A DNA stretch of 64,000 nt from Proteles cristata cristata. Lineage: Eukaryota > Chordata > Mammalia > Carnivora > Hyaenidae. Under the pieces are notes generated by a model. The model was given only the letters and a program-made list of their open reading frames with translations, ran no database searches and had not been told where the DNA came from. The stretch is from NCBI GenBank assembly GCA_017311185.1, contig JAESUZ010002594.1:186001-250000 (forward strand), in the 5' to 3' direction. Shown here one piece after another: positions 53,101 through 63,940 of the stretch (position 1 is the stretch's first letter; each line of letters opens with the position of its first letter). Made by a program: the position numbers and the translations under genes.

Positions 53101-55885
53101 ACCCTACACCGTTAGGATTTTATAGAGGCTTCCACACACAGGCATGATGCATCCTTACTCCATTTCAGGCCCTTCTCCCTTCTTGAGAGAATGGGCATGA
53201 AGTGGAAAGTGCCAAGCTTTTAATCATGGCTTGGTCTCTCTGGGGACAGCTCCCACCCAGGAGCCATCCAGCGCCCCGCCCAGAGTTGCTTCAATAGAAC
53301 AAGACAGGCTCACCACTCAGGAAATTATGAGTGTCAGCAGCACTGTGTCGGGAATCAGAGGCAGAGACCAATGTATAGTTTTTATCTTGTCGTAAGTACC
53401 CACCCCGCCCGGAGGCAATTGGGAGGGGCAGCTTACAGGGACCGGCCAAGAGCTCTCCTGCAGGATCCGCACACTTGCCAACGAGCCCTCTGCCGCCAGT
53501 GATGGTAATAAGGGAAGACGGGATTGGGGTTCTCTCATACCACCTCCTTTTTTCGTCTTTCAAGCAATGTGGAGGTAGACAAGAGGATTTGTTAACATTA
53601 CCTCAGGTAATCTGATGAAATAGGAATTAGCTTTTTTAATGTTTACTCATTTTTGAGAGAGAGAGAGAGAGAGAGAGCGTGAATGGAGATGGAGCAGAAA
53701 GAGAGAGAGACAGAGAATCTGAAGCAAGCTCTAGGCTCTGAACAGCACAGAGCCCGATGTGGGGCTCGAACCCATGCACCGCAACATCATGACCTGAGCT
53801 AAAGTCGGACACTTAACCGACTGAGCCACCCAGGTGCCCGTTATAGGAATTATTTTTATTCACAAATCATAGTGAACAAACCTAGGCTCAGAACAGCTTA
53901 GCAACCTAGCAGCTCAATAATTTAGCAAATTGAGGGGCGCCTGGGTGGCTTAGTCGGTTGAGCGTCCGACTTTCGCTCAGGTCATGATCTCGCGGTTCGT
54001 GGGTTCGAGCCCCGCGTCGGGCTCTGTGCTGACTGCCAGCTCGGAGCCTGGAGCCTGTTTCAGTCTGTGACTCCCTCTCTCTCTGACCCTCCCCTGCTCA
54101 CACTGTCTCTCTCTCTCTCTCCTAGAAATAAATAAAAATATTTAAAGAAAAAAAAGAAATGAAACAATAATTTAGCAACTTGCTCAAGATCCAACAGGTA
54201 GTGAGAGGTGGAGCATGGAGTCCAACCAGGCAAATGTGGTTGCGTGGCCCCCAGCTCTTTCCCCTCCTGGTGGTGGCAATGGGAAGGGACCCCGCACTGG
54301 CATGGTGGGGCAGCTGGCCTGGCCCATGGAGAATCATGCTTTTGAAAACCAGAACCTTGAATTTGGGTTATATGTTAGACTTGTGCGCCCTTCTATTTTC
54401 CCCAAGCTAACCAACAGCGAAGTCGCTTTGGTGTGAAGGTCAGTTTACACAAGAATGAACATCTCGCTCACTCTAAGGAAAGCAGGTTTGCAGCATCCCG
54501 CTGAAGCGGGCCCTTTCTGCAGGCCGCACTGCTCGCTGCTCGGCAGGCCGTCCCCCTGGCACTGGAGAGGATGAAAGTCACATTTCACATTTAGCCACCT
54601 TGAAAGTGCCGGCTGGGTGCTGGCCCTGGCTGGACTGCCGTGAGCGGGGAGCTGGCCCCGGGCTGTGCCTCCGAGGCCAAGCCGAAGAGCGCAGGGGCTT
54701 TCCCCGTCCTCTGCATGAGCACACCCTTCTGAATGATGGCCACTGCTGCCGGCAGTTAGGTGAAGAGTCAGAAAAATGTTTTCCCGTGAACTTTGTCAGA
54801 AAGAAGAAAAACCACAACGTTTTTCTGGCAAAGTAAGATCACGGTGGCAGGAGTCACTAACATATGCTGAAGCAACACGGAAAAGCTGAAGCGACTTTGG
54901 CCAGTTTGATCGGCTGGGGTCCTGCTCTGTTTCCTTTCCTGTCCTGGAGAAAGGCATGTAGAGGCAGGGTGGTTCCACAGTCAGGGTCGTGGTCAGGGGG
55001 GGCCCACAGCCCAGGCCTTGCTTTTTCCCACTCCCAGGTTTGCACATGGAGGCTCCCTGGCCACCATGATGGACGAGACCTTCTCTAAAACCGCTTACCT
55101 GGCTGGAGAGGGGCTGCTCACACTCAGCCTCAACATCAGGTTCAAAAAGTGAGTATGGATCTTTGCGGTGTGGGCCAGAGCTACACATGTTTTGTCATTG
55201 AGGGGTGGCTGTCCTCCGTGGTCGGGTGCAGGAGCCCTGTCTGCCGCTCTCCTTCCCCTGTTGCTGCTAAGCCTTTCTGCTAAGCATGGCCTCTGCCATC
55301 AGATCCTGGGAGCCTGCAAATGGGCCTTGAGCCACTTGCTCCTTGAGACAGGGTGGGCTGAAGAGAGGATGGTGGCCAGGTGTTCATATGAGGGCTGGGC
55401 TGAGCCACTGCCTCTTTCAGCTTGATGCCCGTGGGCTCTCTGGCTGTACTGAATGTTGATGTGGAGAAGATTGAGGACCAGAAGCTTTATATTTCCTGCA
55501 TCGCCCAGAGCAGGGACAAGCAGATAGTCTATGCCAAGTGCTCAGGTAAGGAGGTTCTCAGCCTCAGCCCACACTCTGTCCTTGCCACCATCAGCCCCAG
55601 GACAAATGGAAGGAAGAATCCAGAGGATCCGGTCCCAAACCGAGGTCCAGCTTTTTGGAGTGGGGTTGGGCACTTGCTGTATACTCTGATGAAGTGAGGG
55701 AGAACCCGGCTAGGATTTTTTTTCTATGTGCGAGTGGCCTAACCTGCGCCACAAGGAAAGGATCAGGTACTAGGTGATAGGATGCAAATGCTCCGAGCAC
55801 CCCACCCAGCTCCCGCTGCTCAGCTTGTTCTTCTCCTGCAGGTGTTTTCCTTCAACTGCAGCTGGAAGAGGAATCGCCCCAGTAA
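47033..55885 (+). CDS. THEM5: THEM5 mitochondrial acyl-CoA thioesterase, complete (247 aa)
   Basis: Spliced CDS is join(47033-47155, 48592-48793, 50261-50399, 55038-55148, 55421-55545, 55842-55885), six GT-AG exons encoding 247 residues, the length I recall for human THEM5. THEM5 is known as a mitochondrial-matrix long-chain acyl-CoA thioesterase that affects cardiolipin remodelling. Residues 1-38 are Arg-rich with no Asp or Glu (MIRRTFQAAMSLGRHRV...), fitting a mitochondrial presequence. The hotdog domain runs from about 110 to 235. HGG is at 158-160, the catalytic Asp is residue 167 (TMMDETFS) and the partner Thr is residue 183 (LLTLSLNI), matching the human numbering. The tail is VFLQLQLEEESPQ. 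No inactivating change is seen. It lies 23.9 kb downstream of THEM4 on the same strand, with the same intron phases, so it is a tandem paralogue. Confidence 0.97.
47335..47650 (+). mobile_element. Short older-type CAN-SINE interrupted by a younger one
   Basis: Halves ggggctcctggctggttcgg and cttgatgctggggttgtgaa read as one tRNA-like head once the inserted copy is ignored. In THEM5 intron 1. Confidence 0.85.
47374..47588 (-). mobile_element. Younger CAN-SINE nested in the old SINE
   Basis: Perfect 20-bp duplication cggtagagcatgtgactctt at 47354-47373 and 47589-47608. Confidence 0.98.
47659..47739. repeat. (GGAA/GGGA)n purine repeat
   Basis: Gapless gaaggaagg/gagggaggg units, all purine except one C, in THEM5 intron 1. 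Confidence 0.96.
47740..48591. other. THEM5 intron 1, mostly unique, with a MIR remnant
   Basis: ctcagtttccccatctgtac near 48240 is MIR-like; the rest is unassigned. Confidence 0.5.
48592..48793 (+). CDS. THEM5: THEM5 coding exon 2
   Basis: The acceptor is ttgttgcccag and the donor GTAAGG begins at 48794. It encodes VSRLCQEKTDKKDYALPNAS, then MLNLYQEFLEKTKTEGWIKV and LKLPFGLAVAS, ending phase 1. It is the counterpart of THEM4 exon 2; both carry a PN-SW motif and a helical stretch. Confidence 0.96.
48794..49538. other. THEM5 intron 2, unique
   Basis: No repeat recognised in this part. Confidence 0.45.
49539..49647 (-). mobile_element. Short older-type CAN-SINE
   Basis: aaagattttatttttaagta, acgtggggcttgaactca, aactgagccagccaagcac. 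Confidence 0.9.
49712..49937 (-). mobile_element. CAN-SINE
   Basis: Near-complete minus copy, with catgttac / ccgtgttac at the flanks; THEM5 intron 2. Confidence 0.94.
50261..50399 (+). CDS. THEM5: THEM5 coding exon 3
   Basis: The acceptor is catctctctccag and the donor GTAAGG begins at 50400. It encodes DKSDSRIFTRCIQEEGQGYE, then FQPGPYLEGPP. An eight-T run (50327-50334) encodes part of VIFF inside the hotdog core. The exon ends phase 2. Confidence 0.96.
50400..51127. other. THEM5 intron 3 start, unique
   Basis: Nothing recognised. Confidence 0.4.
51140..51361 (-). mobile_element. CAN-SINE, young-looking
   Basis: Duplication tcactgttcctt / tcaccgttcctt; THEM5 intron 3. Confidence 0.95.
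51374..52498. other. THEM5 intron 3, unassigned
   Basis: No exon or clear repeat; a C-rich run (cccctccccccccaac) lies near 52080. Confidence 0.45.
52508..52724 (-). mobile_element. CAN-SINE, young-looking
   Basis: Duplication tcaattctt on both sides; near-consensus body. Confidence 0.95.
52860..53400. repeat. Ancient interspersed repeat, unassigned (shared with 41590-41820)
   Basis: agaggcttacagaactccag, taccagtttattaaag and aggcagagaccaatgtatag are landmarks of a common mammalian repeat I cannot name safely. Confidence 0.55.
53631..53840 (-). mobile_element. CAN-SINE
   Basis: Flanks ataggaatta; long GA tract. Confidence 0.93.
53845..54240 (-). repeat. MIR remnant split by a SINE
   Basis: aaacctaggctcagaacagc before and cttgctcaagatccaacagg after the SINE form one reverse-strand MIR. 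Confidence 0.6.
53934..54164 (+). mobile_element. CAN-SINE inside the MIR
   Basis: Perfect duplication caataatttagcaa at 53915-53928 and 54165-54178. Confidence 0.96.
54241..55037. other. THEM5 intron 3 end, unique
   Basis: GC-moderate and SINE-free up to exon 4; no extra exon recognised. Confidence 0.45.
55038..55148 (+). CDS. THEM5: THEM5 coding exon 4 (catalytic exon)
   Basis: The acceptor is cactcccag and the donor GTGAGT begins at 55149. It encodes FAHGGSLATMMDETFSKTAY, then LLTLSLNIRFK. It contains HGG, Asp167 and Thr183. It is 111 bp with phases 2/2, as in THEM4. Confidence 0.97.
55421..55545 (+). CDS. THEM5: THEM5 coding exon 5
   Basis: The acceptor is cctctttcag and the donor GTAAGG begins at 55546. 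It encodes LMPVGSLAVLNVDVEKIEDQ, then KLYISCIAQSRDKQIVYAKC. It is 125 bp and ends phase 1. Confidence 0.97.
55842..55885 (+). CDS. THEM5: THEM5 coding exon 6 and stop
   Basis: Acceptor cttctcctgcag. It completes Gly234 and gives VFLQLQLEEESPQ with TAA at 55883-55885. About 120 bp of 3'UTR follows before the poly(A) signal. Confidence 0.96.
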
Positions 55886-56003
55886 CAGTCCCTGAGCCTC
55901 CGGCTGACTGCTCTGCCCCCTCAGGACCCCCTACAGAGCAGGGAGCGGGGGTTCTCCAGGAAGTGACTGGTGAGGTGAAGGCAAGGGCACTGTCCTCGGA
56001 GGA

Positions 56004-56009
56004 AATAAA
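56004..56009 (+). terminator. THEM5 polyadenylation signal (AATAAA)
   Basis: Canonical AATAAA (context ggaggaaataaagac), 119 bp after the THEM5 stop. It is the first such hexamer downstream, so the 3'UTR is probably short, about 140 bp. Confidence 0.75.
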
Positions 56010-56289
56010 GACTCACAACCTCCTTCTCAGGCTGAGACCCTTCTGTAGTGGGAAATCAGAATCTTGCCCACATCCCACACACACCATCCAGTGCCAACCA
56101 AGAGATTTCTCGAGCACCTGCAGGTACCGGGCCTGGGGTGAGGCACCGAGCACACAGTGACAGGAGACGGGGTCCCCGGTGCTGAGACACACAGCAGCAG
56201 GCCAGGAGCAGAGGGCCCCACAGCCTCCTGCCATGGATGTAGTATAGACACAAAGGGAGGAGGGGTCAAGTTCGCCCTATAAAGGAGCT

Positions 56290-57750
56290 CAAAAAAGACT
56301 TTCTAGATGAAGCAGTGCTTAAACTGAGTCTCAAAACTTGAGTGGTGCTCACCAGGCATGCAAGGGAGGAGAGGACTGTCCAGGCAAAGGGGATAGTGAA
56401 AGCAAAGGAGTAGGGGGTAAAAGGGCACAGTGACTTTGGAGAAGAGCAAGGTGTTGAGTAGAGCAGGAGTTTAAGGAAAGAGAAGGAGGTGGGGGCAGGA
56501 GCAGTCCACAGAAGCCTTCCTAAACCCTGCTAATGGAACTTGAACTTGGTCTTGTAAGGAAGAGGAAGGCTTTACAGGGTTTAGCCTGGGGGCTGGGGGG
56601 AGGGGTGACATAAAGTTTTGTTTTTTAGAAAGATGACTCTGGTGGTAGTAAAGGGGGGGTGTCAGCAAGAGACTGATGAAAACTGACATGGGACAGCTGG
56701 GAGTGAAGTCTACAGAGTGAGAGTGACGGGGGGACGGGGACAAAGGATAGGGAAGGGCTCTGAGGTAGAACCTTGGGTCACACAAAGGCTTAACTTTGGG
56801 GCAGATGACCAAAGAGCCACTAGAGGCCGAGGATAGGACAGGAGTGACTATTCTAAAGAGGGAGAGGTCAGCAGTGTCAAATGCTTAAGAGAAGGCCAGA
56901 CAGATGACAACTAAACACAGGCCTTTGCCTTTGACAGTGAGGAAGGTGAGGGTCTTCTTTGCCAGGAAGTGGGAGCAAAGTCCAAATTATGTTGAATGAA
57001 AAAATGGATGGAAATGGCGAAGTGAATCTAGATGATTCTTTCTAAGAATGTTGTTGTTGTTGTCAATGTCATTTAAAGAAAGAGGGTTGAGTATATTTAT
57101 AAATTGCTTTGGAAGGAGCCAGCGGACAGAGGCTGAAACTCTAGGAGAGAGGGAGGTGTCATCCAACAGAACAGCTACCCGGTCTTAGAGACGGTCAAGA
57201 GCACAAGTGGGGACAGCATAAGTGACTCTGACACCAAGCAGGATAGGAAGTTGACAGGATTCACGCCAGAGCACCTCAGCTTCCTCAGTGAAATGGGAAG
57301 CAAGGCCATCCGTGAGGAGAGAGGTCTGGAGGAGGGGCAGTGATTGGGACAGGCCACTGTGGGGATCAGGAGAAAAAACCAGCCAGGTCCATGTGGGCCA
57401 AGGCGTGCAGAAGGCCCAGGTGCTGATGGAAAATGGAAGTGCACCGACCTGAGGTGAGCCAGCAGGCAAGACCACGAGATGATGGCTGACAGGTCAGGGG
57501 AGGAAACAGTGGTAAAGGAGAAAAGAGAACATGACCAGCACACATTTCTAAGGCATTATGGTCTGATATGGAGATGATTACAGACTAAAGAAGGCAATAG
57601 TCCTCCAGGAGAAGTCAGAACCTCCATCTGAGTTGCAGAGGAGAGAAGTGGGAAACCGAGCAACTTTCCTCGGGGATGATTGAGATGTCTGTTAAGACGG
57701 CTGGTGCTGGGGATGCCCAGGAAGAGGTCAAGGACTCAAGAAGTTTTATC
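56290..57750. mobile_element. Ancient CR1-class LINE remnant (L2/L3-like)
   Basis: ggaggagaggactgtccagg, agaaagatgactctggtggt and gtcagcagtgtcaaatgctt follow the order of a common reverse-strand CR1-class consensus. Strongly diverged; the exact family is uncertain. Confidence 0.5.
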
Positions 57751-57863
57751 CAAGAATGACAATCCCAAGGGGCATATCACGAGTGATTATTCACTATTAG
57801 GTGTGGTGAAGCCAAATACTAAAACACATAAACCTTTACATCTCTGTAGCACAATCCGTATCT

Positions 57864-58079
57864 TTTTTTTTCTATTTTAAATGTTTTATTTATTTCTGAG
57901 AGAGAGAGACAGCATGAGCAGGGGAGGGTCAGAGAGAGAGGGAGACACAGAGTCCAAAGCAGGCTCCAGGCTCTGAGCTGTCAACACAGAGCCCGACACG
58001 GGGCTCAAACCCATGAACCATGAGATCATGACCTGAGCCAAAGTCAGATGCTCAAATGACTAAGCCACCCAGGCACCCC
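57864..58079 (-). mobile_element. CAN-SINE
   Basis: Flanks acaatccgtatct / ataatccatatct. Confidence 0.94.
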
Positions 58080-58080
58080 C

Positions 58081-58935
58081 ATAATCCATATCTTAAATAG
58101 CATGGACTTCTTACCTTACTCACATGAAGCCCAGTTGTTGGCATATAGGAGTCACTCAGGAATCTGGCCGACGAAAGCTCAGCCATGTCCAACGTATGAT
58201 TTCCAAAGTCATCCTGGGTGTTGACACCCAGTTACCAGGTGGGAGAGGAATCACAAGGGAGGTGTTTGAAGACCACGCTTCGTGGTATTTCCATTGACCA
58301 GAACTCAGTCATGAGGCCCCACTAAACAGCATTGGTTGGAAAATGTGGTCTAACTATATGTTGTGGAAGAAAGGGAAAAGGGATTGATGAATACCTGGCA
58401 ACTACTCAGTCTGAGAGGAGGATCGGCAGAGAAACAAAGAGTCTACACCCAAACCCTTATCCTAGTAAGTGAAGAATTCAAGTCCAGGCCTAGGCTGAGG
58501 TTCCAGGATCTGGGGCTGGGACCAGGGATTCAGGGGATCAGAGAGAATGGACCCCTTTGTAGCATGGAACAGGGTCAGAGAGTTGTACACGAAGTCCGCA
58601 GTGGTGGGGAGGCAGGCAGATCAGGTTCTCTTTCTAGCAACTAGATCACACACTTTCTAAGCCATCAATCTTTAAGAATGGGTCAAGGATTGGTGGACCT
58701 AGATTTCAAGGGCTGTGACCCAGTGGCCTTCAAAAGCTAAAGACATACTAGAGGCCATACCCAAAAATCTTGTGGCAGCCAACTTTCCACTCCCCCATAT
58801 ATTCACATCAAAACCCTTTCTATTTTTCCTCTTTCACAGTTGCCTTGATAATCTAAAAACAGAGTCTAAGCCAGTGTATCCCAAAGCCTGATGGTCCTTT
58901 ATTCATGGTCAAGGAGAGTCCATTTGTCATTAAAA
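58081..58935. other. Intergenic unique DNA
   Basis: Nothing recognised. Confidence 0.4.
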
Positions 58936-58948
58936 CACTCCCAGTCGA

Positions 58949-59188
58949 GGGGCGCCTCAGTGGCTTAGTCGGTTAAGCATCCGACTTTCGCTTAGGTCAT
59001 GATCTCGCAGTTCATGGGTTCGAGCCTCACATCGGGCTCTGTGCTGACTGCCAGCTCAGAGCCTGGAGTCTGTTTCAGTCTGTGACTCCCTCTCTCTCTG
59101 ACTCTACCCTGCTCACGCTGTCTCTCTCTCTCTCTCTCTCCTAGAAATAAACTTTTAAAAAAACAAAACACAAACAAACAAAAAAAAC
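58949..59188 (+). mobile_element. CAN-SINE
   Basis: Perfect duplication cactcccagtcga; tail with acaaacaaac. Confidence 0.95.
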
Positions 59189-59478
59189 CACTCCCAGTCG
59201 AGTCACTACATCTGCACAACTGAACACAGCTAGAGAAAAATCTCTCAGCCGGGCTGTTCCGTCTCGGCATAAAGTCATGGTTGCTATCCTAAGGGCAAGC
59301 CTGCAATACTGCCCAGGAACCATCTTGCATTTTCTCTAGAGCATTCAGTCCCCCGTCCTCCTGGGTGACTTCCTTTCCCAGTCACCTCTGCTCAAACCCT
59401 AGAGCCACTTTCTCTTCCACCAATCACCACTCTTAGCTAGTGACTTTATGAGCAATTAATTAAAAGCATTCAGAGGAT

Positions 59479-59698
59479 GGGGCACCTGGGTGGCTTAGTC
59501 GGTTAAGCGTCCAACTTTCGCTTAGGTCATGATCTCGCGGTGCGTGGGTTCGAGCCCCGCGTCGGGCTCTGTGCTGACTGCCAGCTCAGAGCCTGGAGCC
59601 CGTTTCAGTCTGTGACTCCCTCTCTCTCTGACCCTCCCCAGCTCACGCTGTCTCTCTCTCTCTCCTAGAAATAAATAAAAAATATTGAAAAAAAAAAA
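59479..59698 (+). mobile_element. CAN-SINE, young-looking
   Basis: Duplication aaaagcattcagagga on both sides. Confidence 0.96.
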
Positions 59699-60157
59699 AA
59701 GCATTCAGAGGAAACAAGTTCTTACCACCCACTCCTCCACCTTCTACCTCTTATTCAGTTACTCTATATTCTCTCCAGTAACTAACTGGGTGAACTATTA
59801 ACACAGCAGGCAAAGGACAACCCCTAGATTCATTTCTCACCCATGACATCTATTTCTTCATGTCTACTCAGGAATATTGCTTCACACCTCTCCTTTGTCT
59901 CTTCTACATTACCAGTGTCCCCCTTTCTATGGGATCTTTCCCATCGGCATACAAACACACCACTATTTCTCTCACTTAACATTTTTTCTCTTGATTCCAC
60001 TCCCCACTCCCCGCCCCACTACCCCACTTCCCCACGTCCCCCGGCTCTTTTAGTAAATTCTTCAAGAGAATTGCTTTTGCTCTCTTTCCCCTAACCTTTT
60101 GGCAGCCCACTGCAATCAGGCTTTTGCCTCCACCACTCCATCGAAATGTGTCTTGTC

Positions 60158-60399
60158 GGGGCGCCTGGGTGGCTTAGTCGGTTAAGCGTCCGACTTTCGC
60201 TTAGGTCATGATCTCGCAGTTCGTGGGTTCGAGCCCCGCGTCGGGCTCTGTGCTGACTGCCGCTCAGAGCCTGAGCCTGTTTCAGTCTGTGACTCCCTCT
60301 CTCTCTGACCCTCCCCTGCTCACGCTGTCTCTTTCTCTCTCTCCTAGAAATAAAAAAAAAACATTAAAAAAAAAAAATAAAAAAAAATAAAAAAAAAAA
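60158..60399 (+). mobile_element. CAN-SINE inside the L2
   Basis: Perfect duplication gaaatgtgtcttgtc at 60143-60157 and 60400-60414; A-rich tail of about 50 bp. Confidence 0.97.
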
Positions 60400-60538
60400 G
60401 AAATGTGTCTTGTCAAAGTCACCATGACTTTGCATTGCTAAATCCAGTGATGAGTTCTCAGTCCTCACCTTACTGGATCTTGCCACAGCATCTGGCACAG
60501 CTGGTTCTCCTCCTCTTCCTTCTAAATGTTGGCATGCC

Positions 60539-60753
60539 AGGGCGCCTGGGTGGCTCAGTCAGTTGAGCGCCCAACTTTGGCTTAGGTCAGGATCTCGAGG
60601 TTCATGGGTTGGAGCCCGCATCGGGTTCTGTGCTGACAGCTCAGAGCCTGGAGCCTGTTTTGGATCCTGTGTCTCCCTCTCTCTCTACCCTTCCCCCACC
60701 CATGCTCTGTTTCTCTCTGTCTCAATAATAAATTAAAAAACATTAAAAAAAAT
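60539..60753 (+). mobile_element. CAN-SINE inside the L2
   Basis: Perfect duplication taaatgttggcatgcc at 60523-60538 and 60754-60769. Confidence 0.97.
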
Positions 60754-61939
60754 TAAATGTTGGCATGCCCAGCACTCAGTCTGAGTCTTGAGCCCCAGAC
60801 CCTTACTCTTTTCTACCTACCCTTCAAGCCTTGTGACCTTAAATTCCATCCTCATTTCTCTCGGTGCCCACATTTATATTTCCAGTCTGAAGCTCTCCTC
60901 TGGACTCAGGTTCATAAATCCAACTGCTTGCCCAATGTCTCCATTTAGATGTCTGGCACACATCTCAAACTTAATGGATCCAAAACTGAGCTCCTAAACT
61001 TTCCTCTTCTCAGCAAATGATAACTTTGTTCTTCTAGGTGCTCAGGCCAAAAGCCTTGGGTCGTTCTCTCTCTCTAGATGGAGATGGATCCATTTATTGA
61101 TTTTATCTTCAGAATAGTTCCAGATCTTGATCCATGTCCCAATCATCTTGTATAAAGATTATTTCAATAGTCTCCTATCTGGTTTCTCTAATTATGTCTT
61201 TATCCCCTTCATTTTGTTCTCAACAGCCACTGGAACAATTCTTTTAATACATGTCAAGTAATATCGCTCCTCAGCTCATTACAAGTAGAATCTAGAATTG
61301 TCACAGTGGCTATAAGCCCCAGCAATGCCCGGTCCTGTTATCCCTCTGCCACCCTCTCCCCTTCACTCATTGTGTTCCAGCTATACTGGCCACTTTGCCT
61401 CCGTGAACACTCTAGACATGCTTCTGCCTCAGAGCCTCTCATTGGTGATTCCTTCTGCCTAGAATGCTTTCCCTTCAGATAACCTTCCTCTCTCCTTCCT
61501 GTCATTTCTGAAGTGTTCCCTTATCAATGTGGCCATCCCTGACCACCCCATATAAAATCGAGTCCTCCTCTATGATCCTTTCCTACTTTTACTTTCTCCC
61601 CAACACTGATTTCCTTCTAATAAACCGTACTATTTTTACCAATTTTTTTTTTTTGGTCTATTATCTTTCTTCCTCCAAGAAAGCATCAACTTCAGCTGGC
61701 TAGATGTATCTGTTTTCTCATCGTTATATCCTCAAGTTCAGCATAGTACCTGGCACATAGTAGGTAGTCAATAACGGATTGAATGAATGGATGAATGAAT
61801 GAGGCCACAGAATCAGACTTCCCTGAATCCTACCCTACACCTGGGCTTCTTATTACAAAAGCAAGAAATGTCCTATTGTCAAGTCAGATTGAGGTGGGGT
61901 TCCTGTTTTCTTGTACTTCGAGCAGAAGTGAGCTGAACT

Positions 61940-62095
61940 GATACACAGGTATTATCTCACTTAAGCCTCATACCAACTCTGAGAATTAGGTGTGCTCTCT
62001 CCATCTTCCAGATGGGAGAAGTGAACCCCAGAGAGATTAAGTTATATGCTAGAGATCACACAGCTAGTAGATGGCAGAGCTGAGACCCTCAACCC
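61940..62095 (-). repeat. MIR remnant
   Basis: cccagagagattaagttata, gatcacacagctagtagatg and gcagagctgagac are reverse-strand MIR text. Confidence 0.75.
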
Positions 62096-62541
62096 ATCTG
62101 ACCGATCCCAAGGCCATGAGTTCTTGACTGCAGCCCTCCATGCAGACCACCCTCCCAAGAAAGGAGCCCAGGGCTGAGCTGAGTCAGGAGCCACAGGACT
62201 AGCGGGTCTGGGGTCACCAGGGACTTGCACAAAAGAAGCACTTGCTCTCCCAAAACTCCCAAGTATCAGATGTTAAAATAAGCATCTTGTTTCCTGCATT
62301 TCACAATTCATCTTGTCGTTGCCGCTTGCGTGTTTCTTGTCTGTCTCTCCCCTTAGAATGCCCCCCATTCTATGTATCTCCAGCACCTGACACAGTGAAT
62401 GGATGACTGAATTGATTCGGGTATTAATTCTTCTTAATGTCATTAATTCATTCAACAAATTGATTGAGCACCTGTCTGTACTAAGTACTGTCCTCATGAT
62501 GCTTACCGTCTAGTAAGACACTAAATAAATAATCACATACA
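62096..62541. other. Intergenic unique DNA
   Basis: Nothing firm recognised. Confidence 0.4.
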
Positions 62542-62556
62542 AAAATCACAGAGAAA

Positions 62557-62739
62557 GGGGCACCTGGGTGGCTCAGAGAAGTGTCCGACTTCGGCTCAGG
62601 TCATGATCTCACGGTTCCTGGGTTCAAGCCCCGCGTTGGACTCTGTGCTGACAGCTAGCTCAGAGCCTGGAGCCTGCTTCAGATTCTGTGTCTCCCTCTC
62701 TCTCTGACCTTCCCCTGCTCATGCTGTCTCTCTCAGAAA

Positions 62740-62782
<43 letters not shown>

Positions 62783-62789
62783 CTTTTTT
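62557..62789 (+). mobile_element. CAN-SINE with (AAAT)n tail
   Basis: Flanks aaaatcacagag; the tail has about 11 aaat units (62735-62781). Confidence 0.95.
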
Positions 62790-62879
62790 AAAATCACAGA
62801 GGAAAAAAAAAAACTGCGACCAAGGCCAGAAAGGAAAAGTATGGGGCACTGAAAGTATACAACAGAAGCCCCTAATTTA

Positions 62880-63064
62880 TTTCTTTTGAGAGACAGACAG
62901 AGAGCCAGCATGGGAGGGTCAGAGAGGGGGAGAGAGAGAAAATCCCAAGCAGGCTCCATACTGTCAGTGTAGAGCCCGGTGTGGGGCTTGAACTCATGAA
63001 CCGTGAGATCATGACTTGAGTTGAAACCAGAGTTGGATGCTCAACCAACTGAACCATGCAGAAA
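62880..63064 (-). mobile_element. CAN-SINE, old
   Basis: Flanks cccctaattta / cccctgattta; decayed head end ccatgcagaaa. Confidence 0.88.
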
Positions 63065-63075
63065 CCCCTGATTTA

Positions 63076-63639
63076 GCCGGGAGACTGTCAGTGAGGGCCT
63101 CCAGATCTGAAGGATGGAAGGGGGTGTGGTCCTAGGAGAGGAAATGGCCTCTGCAAAGATCCTAAGGACTGAATGAGCTGGATGCCTTTGAGAGACTGAG
63201 GGATGGTGGGTGCACTGAGGGTCTGGTCTCACCTTACCAGCGGTGGCCTGTGCTTCCTAGATCTGCCTGCAGGGGAGGGGAAGGAGAGGAGAGGGAGGCA
63301 TCCTCCATGTTTACAGTTGAACAGCCTTCTGCCAAAGACAGGGGGCACAAAGACAGCCAGCTTGAGGTTGGCCCAAGGACGGAACCAGCTTTGCCTCAGT
63401 GTCTCTGTGTCCAGACACCTGGACCCTGGTGGCTTTTCCTCAAGCCAGTGTAATTCAGGGAACGAGTCACAGAAAGTCACTCTGTCTGGGAAGCTATTGT
63501 GATGGCTCCAGAACAGGACGGGGGGTTGGGGGATGGGGATATGTCAAAGCAGGATCCCAGCAAGGAGGGCTTTGCAGAGTACGCGGTTTGTGTGACCAAG
63601 GCTATGTGTGGCTTCACCTGGCGGGGCTAGGGTGTAGCC
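63076..63639. other. Intergenic DNA, unique
   Basis: Becomes GC-richer towards the end of the window; no coding similarity recognised. Confidence 0.4.
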
Positions 63640-63940
63640 AGTGCAGCACAGGGGGCTGGAGGCCACTGCCCACTGCCCGCCGCCTCCCCAGGGGGGCTCA
63701 GAGGAGGCCGGGGCTCATCGCGGCGAGAAACCTGGAGGAAGGAGTTAAGAAGGACGGGCTGATGACCGTGGAGACAGAGCTCTGTTTATCCAGGAAAAGA
63801 GGTCGTACGTAGGCAGCGGAGGCCCCTGCCAGCTCCTCCCAGAAGGACGGGGCTGGGGGAGCAAGCCGGAGAGGAAGCTGCTCCCCTCCGGGCTCTGAAC
63901 GCCTGCGGGCCAGAAGCCAGGAACCAGCGGCGGCCTACAG
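63640..63940 (+). promoter_or_regulatory. Candidate first exon/promoter of the next gene (C2CD4D by gene order)
   Basis: CpG- and GC-richer sequence ending in a consensus donor (cctacag|gtgagg, GT at 63941). In human, C2CD4D lies beyond THEM5 in the same orientation and at a similar distance (recalled). No coding similarity was recognised, so this is an inference from position, composition and one splice motif. An alternative is an unrelated CpG-rich regulatory patch. Confidence 0.35.

Larger units (their letters stand above)
59830..61800 (+). mobile_element. Long L2 LINE remnant, split by two SINEs (left boundary uncertain)
   Basis: L2 landmarks run in order: gctaaatccagtgatgagtt, aatgtctccatttagatgtc, ctcaggccaaaagccttggg, attatttcaatagtctccta, cctgaccaccccatataaaa and the 3' end ctggcacatagtaggtagtc with gaatgaatggatgaatg. 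Its ORF2 is broken. Confidence 0.82.

Noticed and set aside
54241..55037. Possible extra THEM5 exon (open frame 54600-54836)
   Set aside because: It resembles no thioesterase sequence, and exons 3 and 4 join in phase without it.
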